From positions 17,428,078-17,492,077 of the forward strand of contig NW_024609879.1 of the NCBI RefSeq assembly GCF_016920785.2: a DNA stretch of 64,000 bases, given 5' to 3'. The translations under genes and the position numbers were made by a program. The notes beneath the pieces were generated by a model. It was not told where the DNA came from. It ran no database searches and saw only the letters and a program-made list of their open reading frames with translations. The stretch is from Ixodes scapularis. Its lineage: Eukaryota; Arthropoda; Arachnida; Ixodida; Ixodidae. Positions 34,874 to 43,180 of this stretch are shown piece after piece (position 1 is the stretch's first letter; every line of letters begins with the position of its first letter).

Positions 34874-37063
34874 TCAGGAGCAAGGGGCGCTCGCCCGGCC
34901 CGCCAAGGCCGTCAACTCCGGTCTCAGGAATGTAACCTCTCTCTCGGACAGCGACAACGAGGCCGAGGAAATGTTCTTCGGCGCCTCTTTTATGGCGAAC
35001 GCCTCCACGATCTCGCGCCCGTAGCGGTTCTTGTTGGCCCCCAGAACACGCGCGGACGGGAACTCGGGGGCGCATGGAGCGCAAACCTTGAGGTGATTGA
35101 CCATGGGGTGTTGGGAGTCCTCGTCGTTTTTTTCTATTTCTCTCTCATGTTCGCGCAGGCGGTCGTTGAGGCAGCGGCCCGTCTGTCCGATGTACTCTGC
35201 CCCGCACGAGAAGGGCACTGAATACACCCGTCCGACCGCGCAGGGAACAAAGGGGGCCGCATGCCTCTTGGCGCAGCTGATCTTGGGAGGAGGGGGAGAG
35301 TTTACCAGGCGGCACATGGCGCTCAACTTGAAGGGGCACGAAAAAGCAACGTCCATGTCGAAACGTCGAGCCACTGTTTTTAGTCGGTGGGCGGTGTTGT
35401 GGAAATAGGGGATGGTTGTATACCTCTGCCGGGCAGGCTTCCGAGCGGCGGCTTTTTCAACTATTAGTTTTCTGAGCGTGGAGGCCAGCAGGTCGCGCGG
35501 GTATCCGGCGTTTGTGAGGCGGCTGAGCTGTCCCTCCAGGCTAGATGAGGAGAGGTGTTGACAGGACTTTGTGCGGGTGGAGGAGATGAGATTTTTTGCG
35601 ATGCCTGCTTTTACTGTCTTTGAATGGTGGCTAGTAAATGGTAGCACCGGCTTCTGCGTCCGCTGCTGGAAGCGCCAGCAAGTGCCTCCCTGGGTGGCCA
35701 CAAGGCGTACGTCCAGGAACTGGAGACCCTCCGCCGAGGGGTCCTCCCTGGTGAAGCTCAGGCCATTTGCGTTATCCGTGAAGGCTTTCTGGATGGCGGC
35801 GGTGGGCGCGCCGGAGTCGTGGAGCACCAGATAGTCATCCACATATCTGAACACCTGGGTTCCTGGGGCGACGCTGTCCAGTTGCTCCTTCACGGCCTGA
35901 TCCACGAAGGAAAGGTAGACTTCGCTGAGCGAAGGTGCCAGGCAGGACCCGATGCAGACACCCGATTTTTGTAAATATATTTTCCCGTCATGCTCCACCA
36001 TGGTCGACCGAAGATATACCCTGATTAATTGCAGGAACGCGCTGAGGGGGATGCCGGAAGAGTTTTGGAATTTGACGATACCCTGTGTGGTGATGGCTTT
36101 TTCTACCGCATCCAGGAGGATGTTGAAGTCGAGGCTGTAGTACATGTCGGTGATGTCTAGGGAGAAGAAGGTGGTACCTGGGCCTGATGTGTGGAGAAGC
36201 TGGAGGGCTGGGAGGAGTTCCTGAGAGCTGCCCACGCGGAAAGGCTGGTCCAGGGGGACGGCTGCCAGGTGCTTCTGCAGGTAGAGAGCCAGAGGCTTTT
36301 GCCAGCATCCATTTTCTGATACGATGCTCCTCAGCGGGATCTCCGGCTTGTGGGTCTTGGCGGTGAAAAAAACTTTTAGATACTGGTTCGCAGGGGCTGA
36401 CACTCTCGTGAGAAGCGACGAAAGGTTGTTCGACCTGCAGATGTCTTTGACTTCCGAACGGAGGGTGCCGGACGGTCTTTTGTTAACGAGGACGAAGTTT
36501 TTCTTGATGGCGAGTTCAACCTTTTCACCGAAGTTAGACTCGTTTATAACCACAAATACTCCCGTCTTGTCTGCCTCCAAAAGCCGCAGGTCAGACCCCC
36601 TGAGTTCATTCACCACTTGGGGGAATTCTGGTTTGGTTGGGTGGGCTGCTCCATGCATGCACACCAAACGGGAACCAACGCCGAGGAACTCTTGTCGGGC
36701 CGGCTCCGGAATTCTCGACGCGATCTGGTGTACCGCTGCGAGCTGATCCACTCTTGACGGTGTGACAGGGGGAGCGAATTTGGGTCCCTTTGAGAGCAGT
36801 GCCTCGGCTTGCGGTGATAGTTTCGAGCCCGAGAGGTTCAGCGGAGGCTGAAGCTTGGGACACTGGTTCGCTCGTTTTTCTGTGGATGCAGTCGCAATGA
36901 CGACCTTCCAAGATGAATCCAGGAGGTCTTGTCCTGACTTGGTTTGAAATATGTACGAAGGGTGAACTGTAAAGCGGGCACCGAAGATGCCCGTCATGAG
37001 ACCGGGAAGTGACCTCTGCATGACAAGGATTTCCTGCGAGAGCTCACTGCGTGCTATCTGCAT
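34874..37063 (-). CDS. PLE reverse transcriptase/GIY-YIG endonuclease, start lost
   Basis: The frame is open for 729 codons from an internal ATG. It encodes the same protein as the plus arm from its residue 72 on, with only three visible amino acid differences (Gln/Leu, Ile/Met, Phe/Leu). It carries all catalytic landmarks: TAKTHKP, SLDITDMYYS (motif A), GVCIGSCLAPS (motif B), RYVDDYLV (motif C), and the VYSVPF...YIGQTGR endonuclease core with the downstream REIVEAF glutamate. The frame stays open upstream to about 37310, but the initiator ATG of the plus arm (38332) and its surroundings are deleted; the body joins a truncated pLTR near 37245. A shorter product from an internal Met is conceivable but would lack the N-terminus. 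Probably non-functional on its own. Confidence 0.85.
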   Translation of the reverse strand: MQIARSELSQEILVMQRSLPGLMTGIFGARFTVHPSYIFQTKSGQDLLDSSWKVVIATASTEKRANQCPKLQPPLNLSGSKLSPQAEALLSKGPKFAPPVTPSRVDQLAAVHQIASRIPEPARQEFLGVGSRLVCMHGAAHPTKPEFPQVVNELRGSDLRLLEADKTGVFVVINESNFGEKVELAIKKNFVLVNKRPSGTLRSEVKDICRSNNLSSLLTRVSAPANQYLKVFFTAKTHKPEIPLRSIVSENGCWQKPLALYLQKHLAAVPLDQPFRVGSSQELLPALQLLHTSGPGTTFFSLDITDMYYSLDFNILLDAVEKAITTQGIVKFQNSSGIPLSAFLQLIRVYLRSTMVEHDGKIYLQKSGVCIGSCLAPSLSEVYLSFVDQAVKEQLDSVAPGTQVFRYVDDYLVLHDSGAPTAAIQKAFTDNANGLSFTREDPSAEGLQFLDVRLVATQGGTCWRFQQRTQKPVLPFTSHHSKTVKAGIAKNLISSTRTKSCQHLSSSSLEGQLSRLTNAGYPRDLLASTLRKLIVEKAAARKPARQRYTTIPYFHNTAHRLKTVARRFDMDVAFSCPFKLSAMCRLVNSPPPPKISCAKRHAAPFVPCAVGRVYSVPFSCGAEYIGQTGRCLNDRLREHEREIEKNDEDSQHPMVNHLKVCAPCAPEFPSARVLGANKNRYGREIVEAFAIKEAPKNISSASLSLSEREVTFLRPELTALAGRASAPCS

Positions 37064-37245
37064 GACTCTGTAGTTGGCAGTCCAGCTGGCAGAGTTGAAT
37101 CCAAATACCTGGTGGACGGCGGGGTGAGGGATGGTCTTCCTGAGGTAGAGTCCAAAGGATCGCAGGCGCAGGCGAAGCAGATACAGTCTCGAGATAAAGA
37201 GGGCAGCACGGAGAAAGGGGCCTGGCTGGAAACCCGAAGGTCCGA

Positions 37246-37620
37246 TGGGAAAGTAAAGAGCAGAGACAGCGGAAAGGAGAGGAAGGAAGGAAGCATCCCG
37301 ATTTCCCTCTCAGGAGCAAGGGGCGCTCGCCCGGCCCGCCAAGGCCGTCAACTCCGGTCTCAGGAATGTAACCTCTCTCTCGGACAGCGACAACGAGGCC
37401 GAGGAAATGTTCTTCGGCGCCTCTTTTATGGCGAACGCCTCCACGATCTCGCGCCCGTAGCGGTTCTTGTTGGCCCCCAGAACACGCGCGGACGGGAACT
37501 CGGGGGCGCATGGAGCGCAAACCTTGAGGTGATTGACCATGGGGTGTTGGGAGTCCTCGTCGTTTTTTGCTATTTCTCTCTCATGTTCGCGCAGGCGGTC
37601 GTTGAGGCAGCGGCCCGTCT
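37246..37620 (-). repeat. Partial pseudo-LTR of the minus-strand PLE arm
   Basis: Contains the end of the endonuclease (from YIGQTGR on) and the first part of the 3' UTR up to CTTTACTTTCCC. It is truncated on both sides relative to the plus-strand pLTR. It joins the body of the minus arm near 37245 and meets the plus-strand pLTR at 37619-37620. Confidence 0.85.
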
Positions 37621-38284
37621 GCGCCAAGAGGCATGCGGCCCCCTTTGTTCCCTGCGCGGTCGGACGGGTGTATTCAGTGCCCTTCTCGTGCGGGGCAGAG
37701 TACATCGGACAGACGGGCCGCTGCCTCAACGACCGCCTGCGCGAACATGAGAGAGAAATAGAAAAAAACGACGAGGACTCCCAACACCCCATGGTCAATC
37801 ACCTCAAGGTTTGCGCTCCATGCGCCCCCGAGTTCCCGTCCGCGCGTGTTCTGGGGGCCAACAAGAACCGCTACGGGCGCGAGATCGTGGAGGCGTTCGC
37901 CATAAAAGAGGCGCCGAAGAACATTTCCTCGGCCTCGTTGTCGCTGTCCGAGAGAGAGGTTACATTCCTGAGACCGGAGTTGACGGCCTTGGCGGGCCGG
38001 GCGAGCGCCCCTTGCTCCTGAGAGGGAAATCGGAATGCTTCCTTCCTTCCTCTCCTTTCCGCTGTCTCTGCTCTTTACTTTCCCACAGTTCTCTCCCGGG
38101 TCCTTGTCTTGCCCCCCCCCCCCCCCCCCGCCCTCCTTCCCCTTCCCCCTCCTTTTAACTTTCCCTCTCCTATAGTGGAGCTCCGAAGGCGAAGCGTCCG
38201 GCAATAAATTAATTTGTTTGTTGAAAGTTGAAAGATGTGTTGTCCCGTCCCCTGTTTTTACGTATATAACTCTTTCTAAACCTA
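37619..38284 (+). repeat. 5' pseudo-LTR of the plus-strand PLE arm
   Basis: About 666 bp that repeat 40332-40994: endonuclease C-terminus, stop, pyrimidine-rich 3' UTR with a poly-C run, and the terminus CTAAACCTA. As in other PLEs this upstream copy probably supplies the promoter for the downstream body. The poly-C length differs from that of the 3' copy. A single base change (GGAATGC here, GGGATGC there) follows the stop codon. Confidence 0.88.
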
Positions 38285-38331
38285 CATCATTACCAACGCG
38301 CTCACTAAGAAGTTTATTATTTACGAGAGCT

Positions 38332-40734
38332 ATGTGTTTGTCACGTCCACAACTGCCGTGCGTCGGACCTTCGGGTTTCCAGCCAGGCCCCTTTCTCCGT
38401 GCCGCCCTCTTTATCTCGAGACTGTATCTGCTTCGCCTGCGCCTGCGATCCTTTGGACTCTACCTCAGGAAGACCATCCCTCACCCCGCCGTCCACCAGG
38501 TATTTGGATTCAACTCTGCCAGCTGGACTGCCAACTACAGAGTCATGCAGATAGCACGCAGTGAGCTCTCGCAGGAAATCCTTGTCATGCAGAGGTCACT
38601 TCCCGGTCTCATGACGGGCATCTTCGGTGCCCGCTTTACAGTTCACCCTTCGTACATATTTCTAACCAAGTCAGGACAAGACCTCCTGGATTCATCTTGG
38701 AAGGTCGTCATTGCGACTGCATCCACAGAAAAACGAGCGAACCAGTGTCCCAAGCTTCAGCCTCCGCTGAACCTCTCGGGCTCGAAACTATCACCGCAAG
38801 CCGAGGCACTGCTCTCAAAGGGACCCAAATTCGCTCCCCCTGTCACACCGTCAAGAGTGGATCAGCTCGCAGCGGTACACCAGATCGCGTCGAGAATTCC
38901 GGAGCCGGCCCGACAAGAGTTCCTCGGCGTTGGTTCCCGTTTGGTGTGCATGCATGGAGCAGCCCACCCAACCAAACCAGAATTCCCCCAAGTGGTGAAT
39001 GAACTCAGGGGGTCTGACCTGCGGCTTTTGGAGGCAGACAAGACGGGAGTGTTTGTGGTTATGAACGAGTCTAACTTCGGTGAAAAGGTTGAACTCGCCA
39101 TCAAGAAAAACTTCGTCCTCGTTAACAAAAGACCGTCCGGCACCCTCCGTTCGGAAGTCAAAGACATCTGCAGGTCGAACAACCTTTCGTCGCTTCTCAC
39201 GAGAGTGTCAGCCCCTGCGAACCAGTATCTAAAAGTTTTTTTCACCGCCAAGACCCACAAGCCGGAGATCCCGCTGAGGAGCATCGTATCAGAAAATGGA
39301 TGCTGGCAAAAGCCTCTGGCTCTCTACCTGCAGAAGCACCTGGCAGCCGTCCCCCTGGACCAGCCTTTCCGCGTGGGCAGCTCTCAGGAACTCCTCCCAG
39401 CCCTCCAGCTTCTCCACACATCAGGCCCAGGTACCACCTTCTTCTCCCTAGACATCACCGACATGTACTACAGCCTCGACTTCAACATCCTCCTGGATGC
39501 GGTAGAAAAAGCCATCACCACACAGGGTATCGTCAAATTCCAAAACTCTTCCGGCATCCCCCTCAGCGCGTTCCTGCAATTAATCAGGGTATATCTTCGG
39601 TCGACCATGGTGGAGCATGACGGGAAAATATATTTACAAAAATCGGGTGTCTGCATCGGGTCCTGCCTGGCACCTTCGCTCAGCGAAGTCTACCTTTCCT
39701 TCGTGGATCAGGCCGTGAAGGAGCAACTGGACAGCGTCGCCCCAGGAACCCAGGTGTTCAGATATGTGGATGACTATCTGGTGCTCCACGACTCCGGCGC
39801 GCCCACCGCCGCCATCCAGAAAGCCTTCACGGATAACGCAAATGGCCTGAGCTTCACCAGGGAGGACCCCTCGGCGGAGGGTCTCCAGTTCCTGGACGTA
39901 CGCCTTGTGGCCACCCAGGGAGGCACTTGCTGGCGCTTCCAGCAGCGGACGCAGAAGCCGGTGCTACCATTTACTAGCCACCATTCAAAGACAGTAAAAG
40001 CAGGCATCGCAAAAAATCTCATCTCCTCCACCCGCACAAAGTCCTGTCAACACCTCTCCTCATCTAGCCTGGAGGGACAGCTCAGCCGCCTCACAAACGC
40101 CGGATACCCGCGCGACCTGCTGGCCTCCACGCTCAGAAAACTAATAGTTGAAAAAGCCGCCGCTCGGAAGCCTGCCCGGCAGAGGTATACAACCATCCCC
40201 TATTTCCACAACACCGCCCACCGACTAAAAACAGTGGCTCGACGTTTCGACATGGACGTTGCTTTTTCGTGCCCCTTGAAGTTGAGCGCCATGTGCCGCC
40301 TGGTAAACTCTCCCCCTCCTCCCAAGATCAGCTGCGCCAAGAGGCATGCGGCCCCCTTTGTTCCCTGCGCGGTCGGACGGGTGTATTCAGTGCCCTTCTC
40401 GTGCGGGGCAGAGTACATCGGACAGACGGGCCGCTGCCTCAACGACCGCCTGCGCGAACATGAGAGAGAAATAGAAAAAAACGACGAGGACTCCCAACAC
40501 CCCATGGTCAATCACCTCAAGGTTTGCGCTCCATGCGCCCCCGAGTTCCCGTCCGCGCGTGTTCTGGGGGCCAACAAGAACCGCTACGGGCGCGAGATCG
40601 TGGAGGCGTTCGCCATAAAAGAGGCGCCGAAGAACATTTCCTCGGCCTCGTTGTCGCTGTCCGAGAGAGAGGTTACATTCCTGAGACCGGAGTTGACGGC
40701 CTTGGCGGGCCGGGCGAGCGCCCCTTGCTCCTGA
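38332..40734 (+). CDS. Penelope-like reverse transcriptase with GIY-YIG endonuclease (intact)
   Basis: An 800-residue protein counted from the ATG at 38332; the frame is open farther upstream, but only non-ATG codons occur there. It copies element RNA into DNA at a nick made by its own endonuclease. The N-terminal 270 residues hold a basic, Leu/Arg-rich segment. TAKTHKPEIPLRSIVS (about 305-320) is the conserved PLE motif before the palm. SLDITDMYYSLD (372-383) carries the first catalytic Asp, GVCIGSCLAPS (439-449) is motif B, and RYVDDYLV (477-484) gives the other two Asp. The linker has Cys residues (about 647-670). The endonuclease has VYSVPF and YIGQTGRCLNDRLREHE (684-712) and a distal Glu in REIVEAF (about 755-761). 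Length and order match Penelope-type proteins with a complete endonuclease. No disabling mutation is visible, so it may be active. Confidence 0.93.
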   Translation: MCLSRPQLPCVGPSGFQPGPFLRAALFISRLYLLRLRLRSFGLYLRKTIPHPAVHQVFGFNSASWTANYRVMQIARSELSQEILVMQRSLPGLMTGIFGARFTVHPSYIFLTKSGQDLLDSSWKVVIATASTEKRANQCPKLQPPLNLSGSKLSPQAEALLSKGPKFAPPVTPSRVDQLAAVHQIASRIPEPARQEFLGVGSRLVCMHGAAHPTKPEFPQVVNELRGSDLRLLEADKTGVFVVMNESNFGEKVELAIKKNFVLVNKRPSGTLRSEVKDICRSNNLSSLLTRVSAPANQYLKVFFTAKTHKPEIPLRSIVSENGCWQKPLALYLQKHLAAVPLDQPFRVGSSQELLPALQLLHTSGPGTTFFSLDITDMYYSLDFNILLDAVEKAITTQGIVKFQNSSGIPLSAFLQLIRVYLRSTMVEHDGKIYLQKSGVCIGSCLAPSLSEVYLSFVDQAVKEQLDSVAPGTQVFRYVDDYLVLHDSGAPTAAIQKAFTDNANGLSFTREDPSAEGLQFLDVRLVATQGGTCWRFQQRTQKPVLPFTSHHSKTVKAGIAKNLISSTRTKSCQHLSSSSLEGQLSRLTNAGYPRDLLASTLRKLIVEKAAARKPARQRYTTIPYFHNTAHRLKTVARRFDMDVAFSCPLKLSAMCRLVNSPPPPKISCAKRHAAPFVPCAVGRVYSVPFSCGAEYIGQTGRCLNDRLREHEREIEKNDEDSQHPMVNHLKVCAPCAPEFPSARVLGANKNRYGREIVEAFAIKEAPKNISSASLSLSEREVTFLRPELTALAGRASAPCS

Positions 40735-41023
40735 GAGGGAAATCGGGATGCTTCCTTCCTTCCTCTCCTTTCCGCTGTCTCTGCTCTTTACTTTCCCACA
40801 GTTCTCTCCCGGGTCCTTGTCTTGCCCCCCCCCCCCCCCGCCCTCCTTCCCCTTCCCCCTCCTTTTAACTTTCCCTCTCCTATAGTGGAGCTCCGAAGGC
40901 GAAGCGTCCGGCAATAAATTCATTTGTTTGTTGAAAGTTGAAAGATGTGTTGTCCCGTCCCCTGTTTTTACGTATATAACTCTTTCTAAACCTACATCAT
41001 TACCAACGCGCTCACTAAGAAGT
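40332..41023 (+). repeat. 3' pseudo-LTR plus 29-nt extension
   Basis: 40332-40994 repeats the 5' pLTR, and 40995-41023 repeats the first 29 nt of the element body. The extension fits a transcript or template that ran into the next unit of a tandem array. The outer end abuts the right 12-bp target duplication. Confidence 0.88.
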
Positions 41024-41035
41024 TGACAAGAATTG
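41024..41035. repeat. Right 12-bp target duplication of the PLE pair
   Basis: TGACAAGAATTG, identical to 34602-34613. It is followed by TTTCTATATA, which continues the interrupted repeat seen intact (inverted) near 43.06 kb. Confidence 0.9.
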
Positions 41036-41048
41036 TTTCTATATAAAA

Positions 41049-41508
41049 CGGTTCAAAGTAAACGAGAGTGGCTACCCACTATACAGCCTATTACGATTGG
41101 ATAATAAATTTTCACACCATTCAAATCTCGTGCATAAGTCTTCTGGAATTTTTTCGACGAGTTTCAGAGTGGCCAAAAACACATTCCCCCCTTCTTCATC
41201 AGACGCGCCCAGCGAAGAGCCATATGACTCAAGAAACCGCATGTGAAGTAAACGTACCGTCATCTTGCACTTCGATTCTGCTGAAAACTGGGGAGTCGTG
41301 ATCTAGCGCGCGGTGCAAGGACATCCCTGGAAGAGCAAGTTGGTTTCCATCTTTACCTGCGTTGCTACAGCCGAACAGGGAACGCCAAGCTTCGGCGTAG
41401 TGAGCGACGACATCGTCCATGACTCGTCCCATACGCTCTTTGCGCTCGACGTCGACGAAGGGCGGTTGTAGGAAGTACTGCCTATTTTCACGCAACTCGT
41501 TCATATTT
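41049..41508. other. No gene assigned
   Basis: A 91-codon minus-strand frame (41229-41504) has protein-like composition (VERKERMGRVMDDVVAHYAE) but no recognised family. The plus strand ends in a pyrimidine-rich TTTCAG at 41503-41508, a plausible splice acceptor for the following exon-like stretch. Confidence 0.4.
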
Positions 41509-41912
41509 CAGACGGTGCTCCAATCCACTTCAAAAGCAGGCACCCGGTGTACGAATTCAAGAATGTCGTCGCCACGTGGGTATTCTTCGCCTCAGGGCAC
41601 GTGAAAAGCTCGCGTGATGGAGTGGGCAACATGCTCAAGCACGAGGCATCCATGTTTGACTTGACAACTACAGAATTGTACTCCATAACGAACGCGCAAA
41701 GCTTCGCTGAGGCTCTCAGAAAGAAAGTCAAAGGGATCGTTCTACTCTCAATCGCCAAAGAGAAGCTCGCGCGTTTCCGGGAGCTCAAGGATGAAGAGTG
41801 GGAGAAGGTAAACCACCCAAGGGGCATCCGATCTTCACACGTGTGGAGGAGGACACTGGAGGAAGAAACCTCGAACGTTGGCCTAGAAAAGATTTGTGAA
41901 AGCACAGAGTAG
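41509..41912 (+). pseudogene. Exon-like fragment of a transposase-related protein
   Basis: After a TTTCAG acceptor, the frame reads GAPIHFKSRHPVYEF, then WVFFASGHVKSSRDGVGNML, then a Lys/Glu-rich tail ending ICESTE and a stop at 41912. A DGxxxxFK stretch followed by WxFxAxxHxKxxxDGxG is a pattern I recognise from a dispersed, transposon-derived protein family in arthropods and cnidarians; I cannot name it with certainty. The 134-codon stretch has no stop and no ATG until 41547. No upstream or downstream exons were found in the window. It could be a terminal exon of a real gene whose other exons were displaced, or a single fragment. Confidence 0.45.
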
Positions 41913-42336
41913 CTGTATACACGTTTCAAAGCATGGACGTACCGCTTGGTGTCCCGAAATTTAGAAAATCATCAGTGAGTGCGTGCCGGTACGTTCAAAA
42001 CTGAAAATTGTGGACTGCGTGGCGTTGACACAGTGTGAAATCTTATTCACCGTTACGTCGAACTAGTAAAAAAAATTTAGTGACTTCGGAAAATGTACCA
42101 TCGATGTTTTTGTGCGTTTTTACTGATTCTGCGCGCGCTTTTCTACATCACTAAGGTGCACGAACTACGCCGTCAACCGTCGGCGATCAGCAAGATGGGA
42201 GAATAACAAAACCCGGCGCATATTTCCCGAAGATTTACGTGCAAAACATTAACTGTGTGAGAATGTATCGTTCAATCTGAAGAGGCTGGGTAGTGAGTAG
42301 ACAAGCCACCCTCGCTTAGTTTGAACCATTCTATAA
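41913..42336. other. No gene recognised
   Basis: AT-mixed sequence without motifs. Its end borders the foldback element. Confidence 0.5.
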
Positions 42337-43056
42337 GGTGATTCAAGGAGAAGTCAGGCTCTTTAAATCGACCGCAAAATTCGGTTTCTTAACCTATCGC
42401 GCTAGGACTTTGGGCAGCGTTGCCCACAGATGTTTCATTTTTTTAAATAAAATTTGCAAAGAGCGAACTTACGTGAGGAAAAAGTAAGGAAAGAAAAAGG
42501 CTTAGCTCCTATGGAAACGCAGCGACGCCACCGGTCTTCAAACAACACGGCGCCGTTTCGCACGGGAGACAAGAGATGGCGCAAGCGGTCGCGACGCCAA
42601 CTGCCACCAACGAATGAGCATACGACGCCGAGAGCCGGCGTCTTTAGCAGACAAGGAACTGCACTTCCTTGCTGTTACCGTGCCTGTTTTTGTTTCTTGG
42701 ACTGTCGCCGCCTGCGAAACGCGCGCCGCTTTTGAGTCGAAAAGATTGTCTGCTAAAGACGCTGGCTCTCGGCGCCGTATGCTCGTTCGTTGGCGGCATT
42801 CGTTGCGCCATCTCTTGTCTCCCGCGCGAAACGGTGCCGTGTTGTTTGAAGACCGGTGACGTCGCTGCGTTTCCATGGGATATAAGCCTTTCCTTTCTTT
42901 ACTTTTTCCTCAGGTAAGTTCGCTCTTCGCAAATTTTACCAAAAAAAAATGCACCATCTGTGGGCAACGCTGCACAAGGTCGGAGCGCGATAGGTAAGAA
43001 ACCGAATTTTGCGGTCGATTTAAAGAGCCTGGCGTCTCCTTGAATCACGCTGTATA
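42337..43056. mobile_element. Foldback element with 320-bp arms
   Basis: The left arm (about 42337-42654) and right arm (about 42747-43056) are inverted copies. Shared landmarks are GTGATTCAAGGAGA, TTTAAATCGACCGCAAAATT, AGCGTTGCCCACAGATG, GAAACGCAGCGACG, GAGACAAGAGATGGCGCAA and GTCTTTAGCAGACAA. A loop of about 90 bp separates them. Both outer ends adjoin TATA, suggesting a TA or TATA target. There is no coding capacity. Divergence between the arms (several indels) indicates some age. Confidence 0.75.
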
Positions 43057-43180
43057 TAGAAACAATTTTTGACTTGTAGCGTTGCCTTTTGATTTGTATA
43101 TACTTGTTACTCACTGTTTTGTAGTGTGCTTATGTGGTTTCTCACTTGTTTCAAGTTTTAAAATATAATTCATATCAAAA
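43057..43180. repeat. Unoccupied copy of the PLE target repeat (inverted)
   Basis: Inverse match to 34495-34613 joined directly to 41036-41048: GTATATAGAAACAATT runs straight into GCGTTGCCTTTTGATTTG. It therefore shows how the target looked before the PLE pair inserted. Confidence 0.8.

Larger units (their letters stand above)
34614..41023. mobile_element. Head-to-head Penelope-like element pair
   Basis: A minus-strand PLE arm (34614-37620) and a plus-strand arm (37619-41023) face away from each other with 3' ends outward. The arms are over 99% identical across the shared coding region by visual comparison. The plus arm is complete: 5' pseudo-LTR (pLTR), body with intact frame, 3' pLTR. The minus arm lacks the first part of the body and has only a partial pLTR. 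PLEs are retroelements with a telomerase-like reverse transcriptase and a GIY-YIG endonuclease, and are known to occur in tandem and inverted partial copies. A single 12-bp duplication flanks the whole 6.4-kb structure, so it behaves as one insertion. The 29 nt after the pLTR terminus at 40995-41023 equal the first 29 nt of the body (38285-38313), like the short 3' extension described for Penelope. Confidence 0.93.

Noticed and set aside
34562..35221. 219-codon plus-strand frame in the minus-strand PLE arm
   Set aside because: It is the antisense of the PLE 3' UTR and endonuclease end; mirrored in every PLE copy.
37310..38021. Two 162-codon frames at the PLE centre
   Set aside because: They are the endonuclease tails of the partial pseudo-LTRs joined across the palindrome centre, not separate genes.
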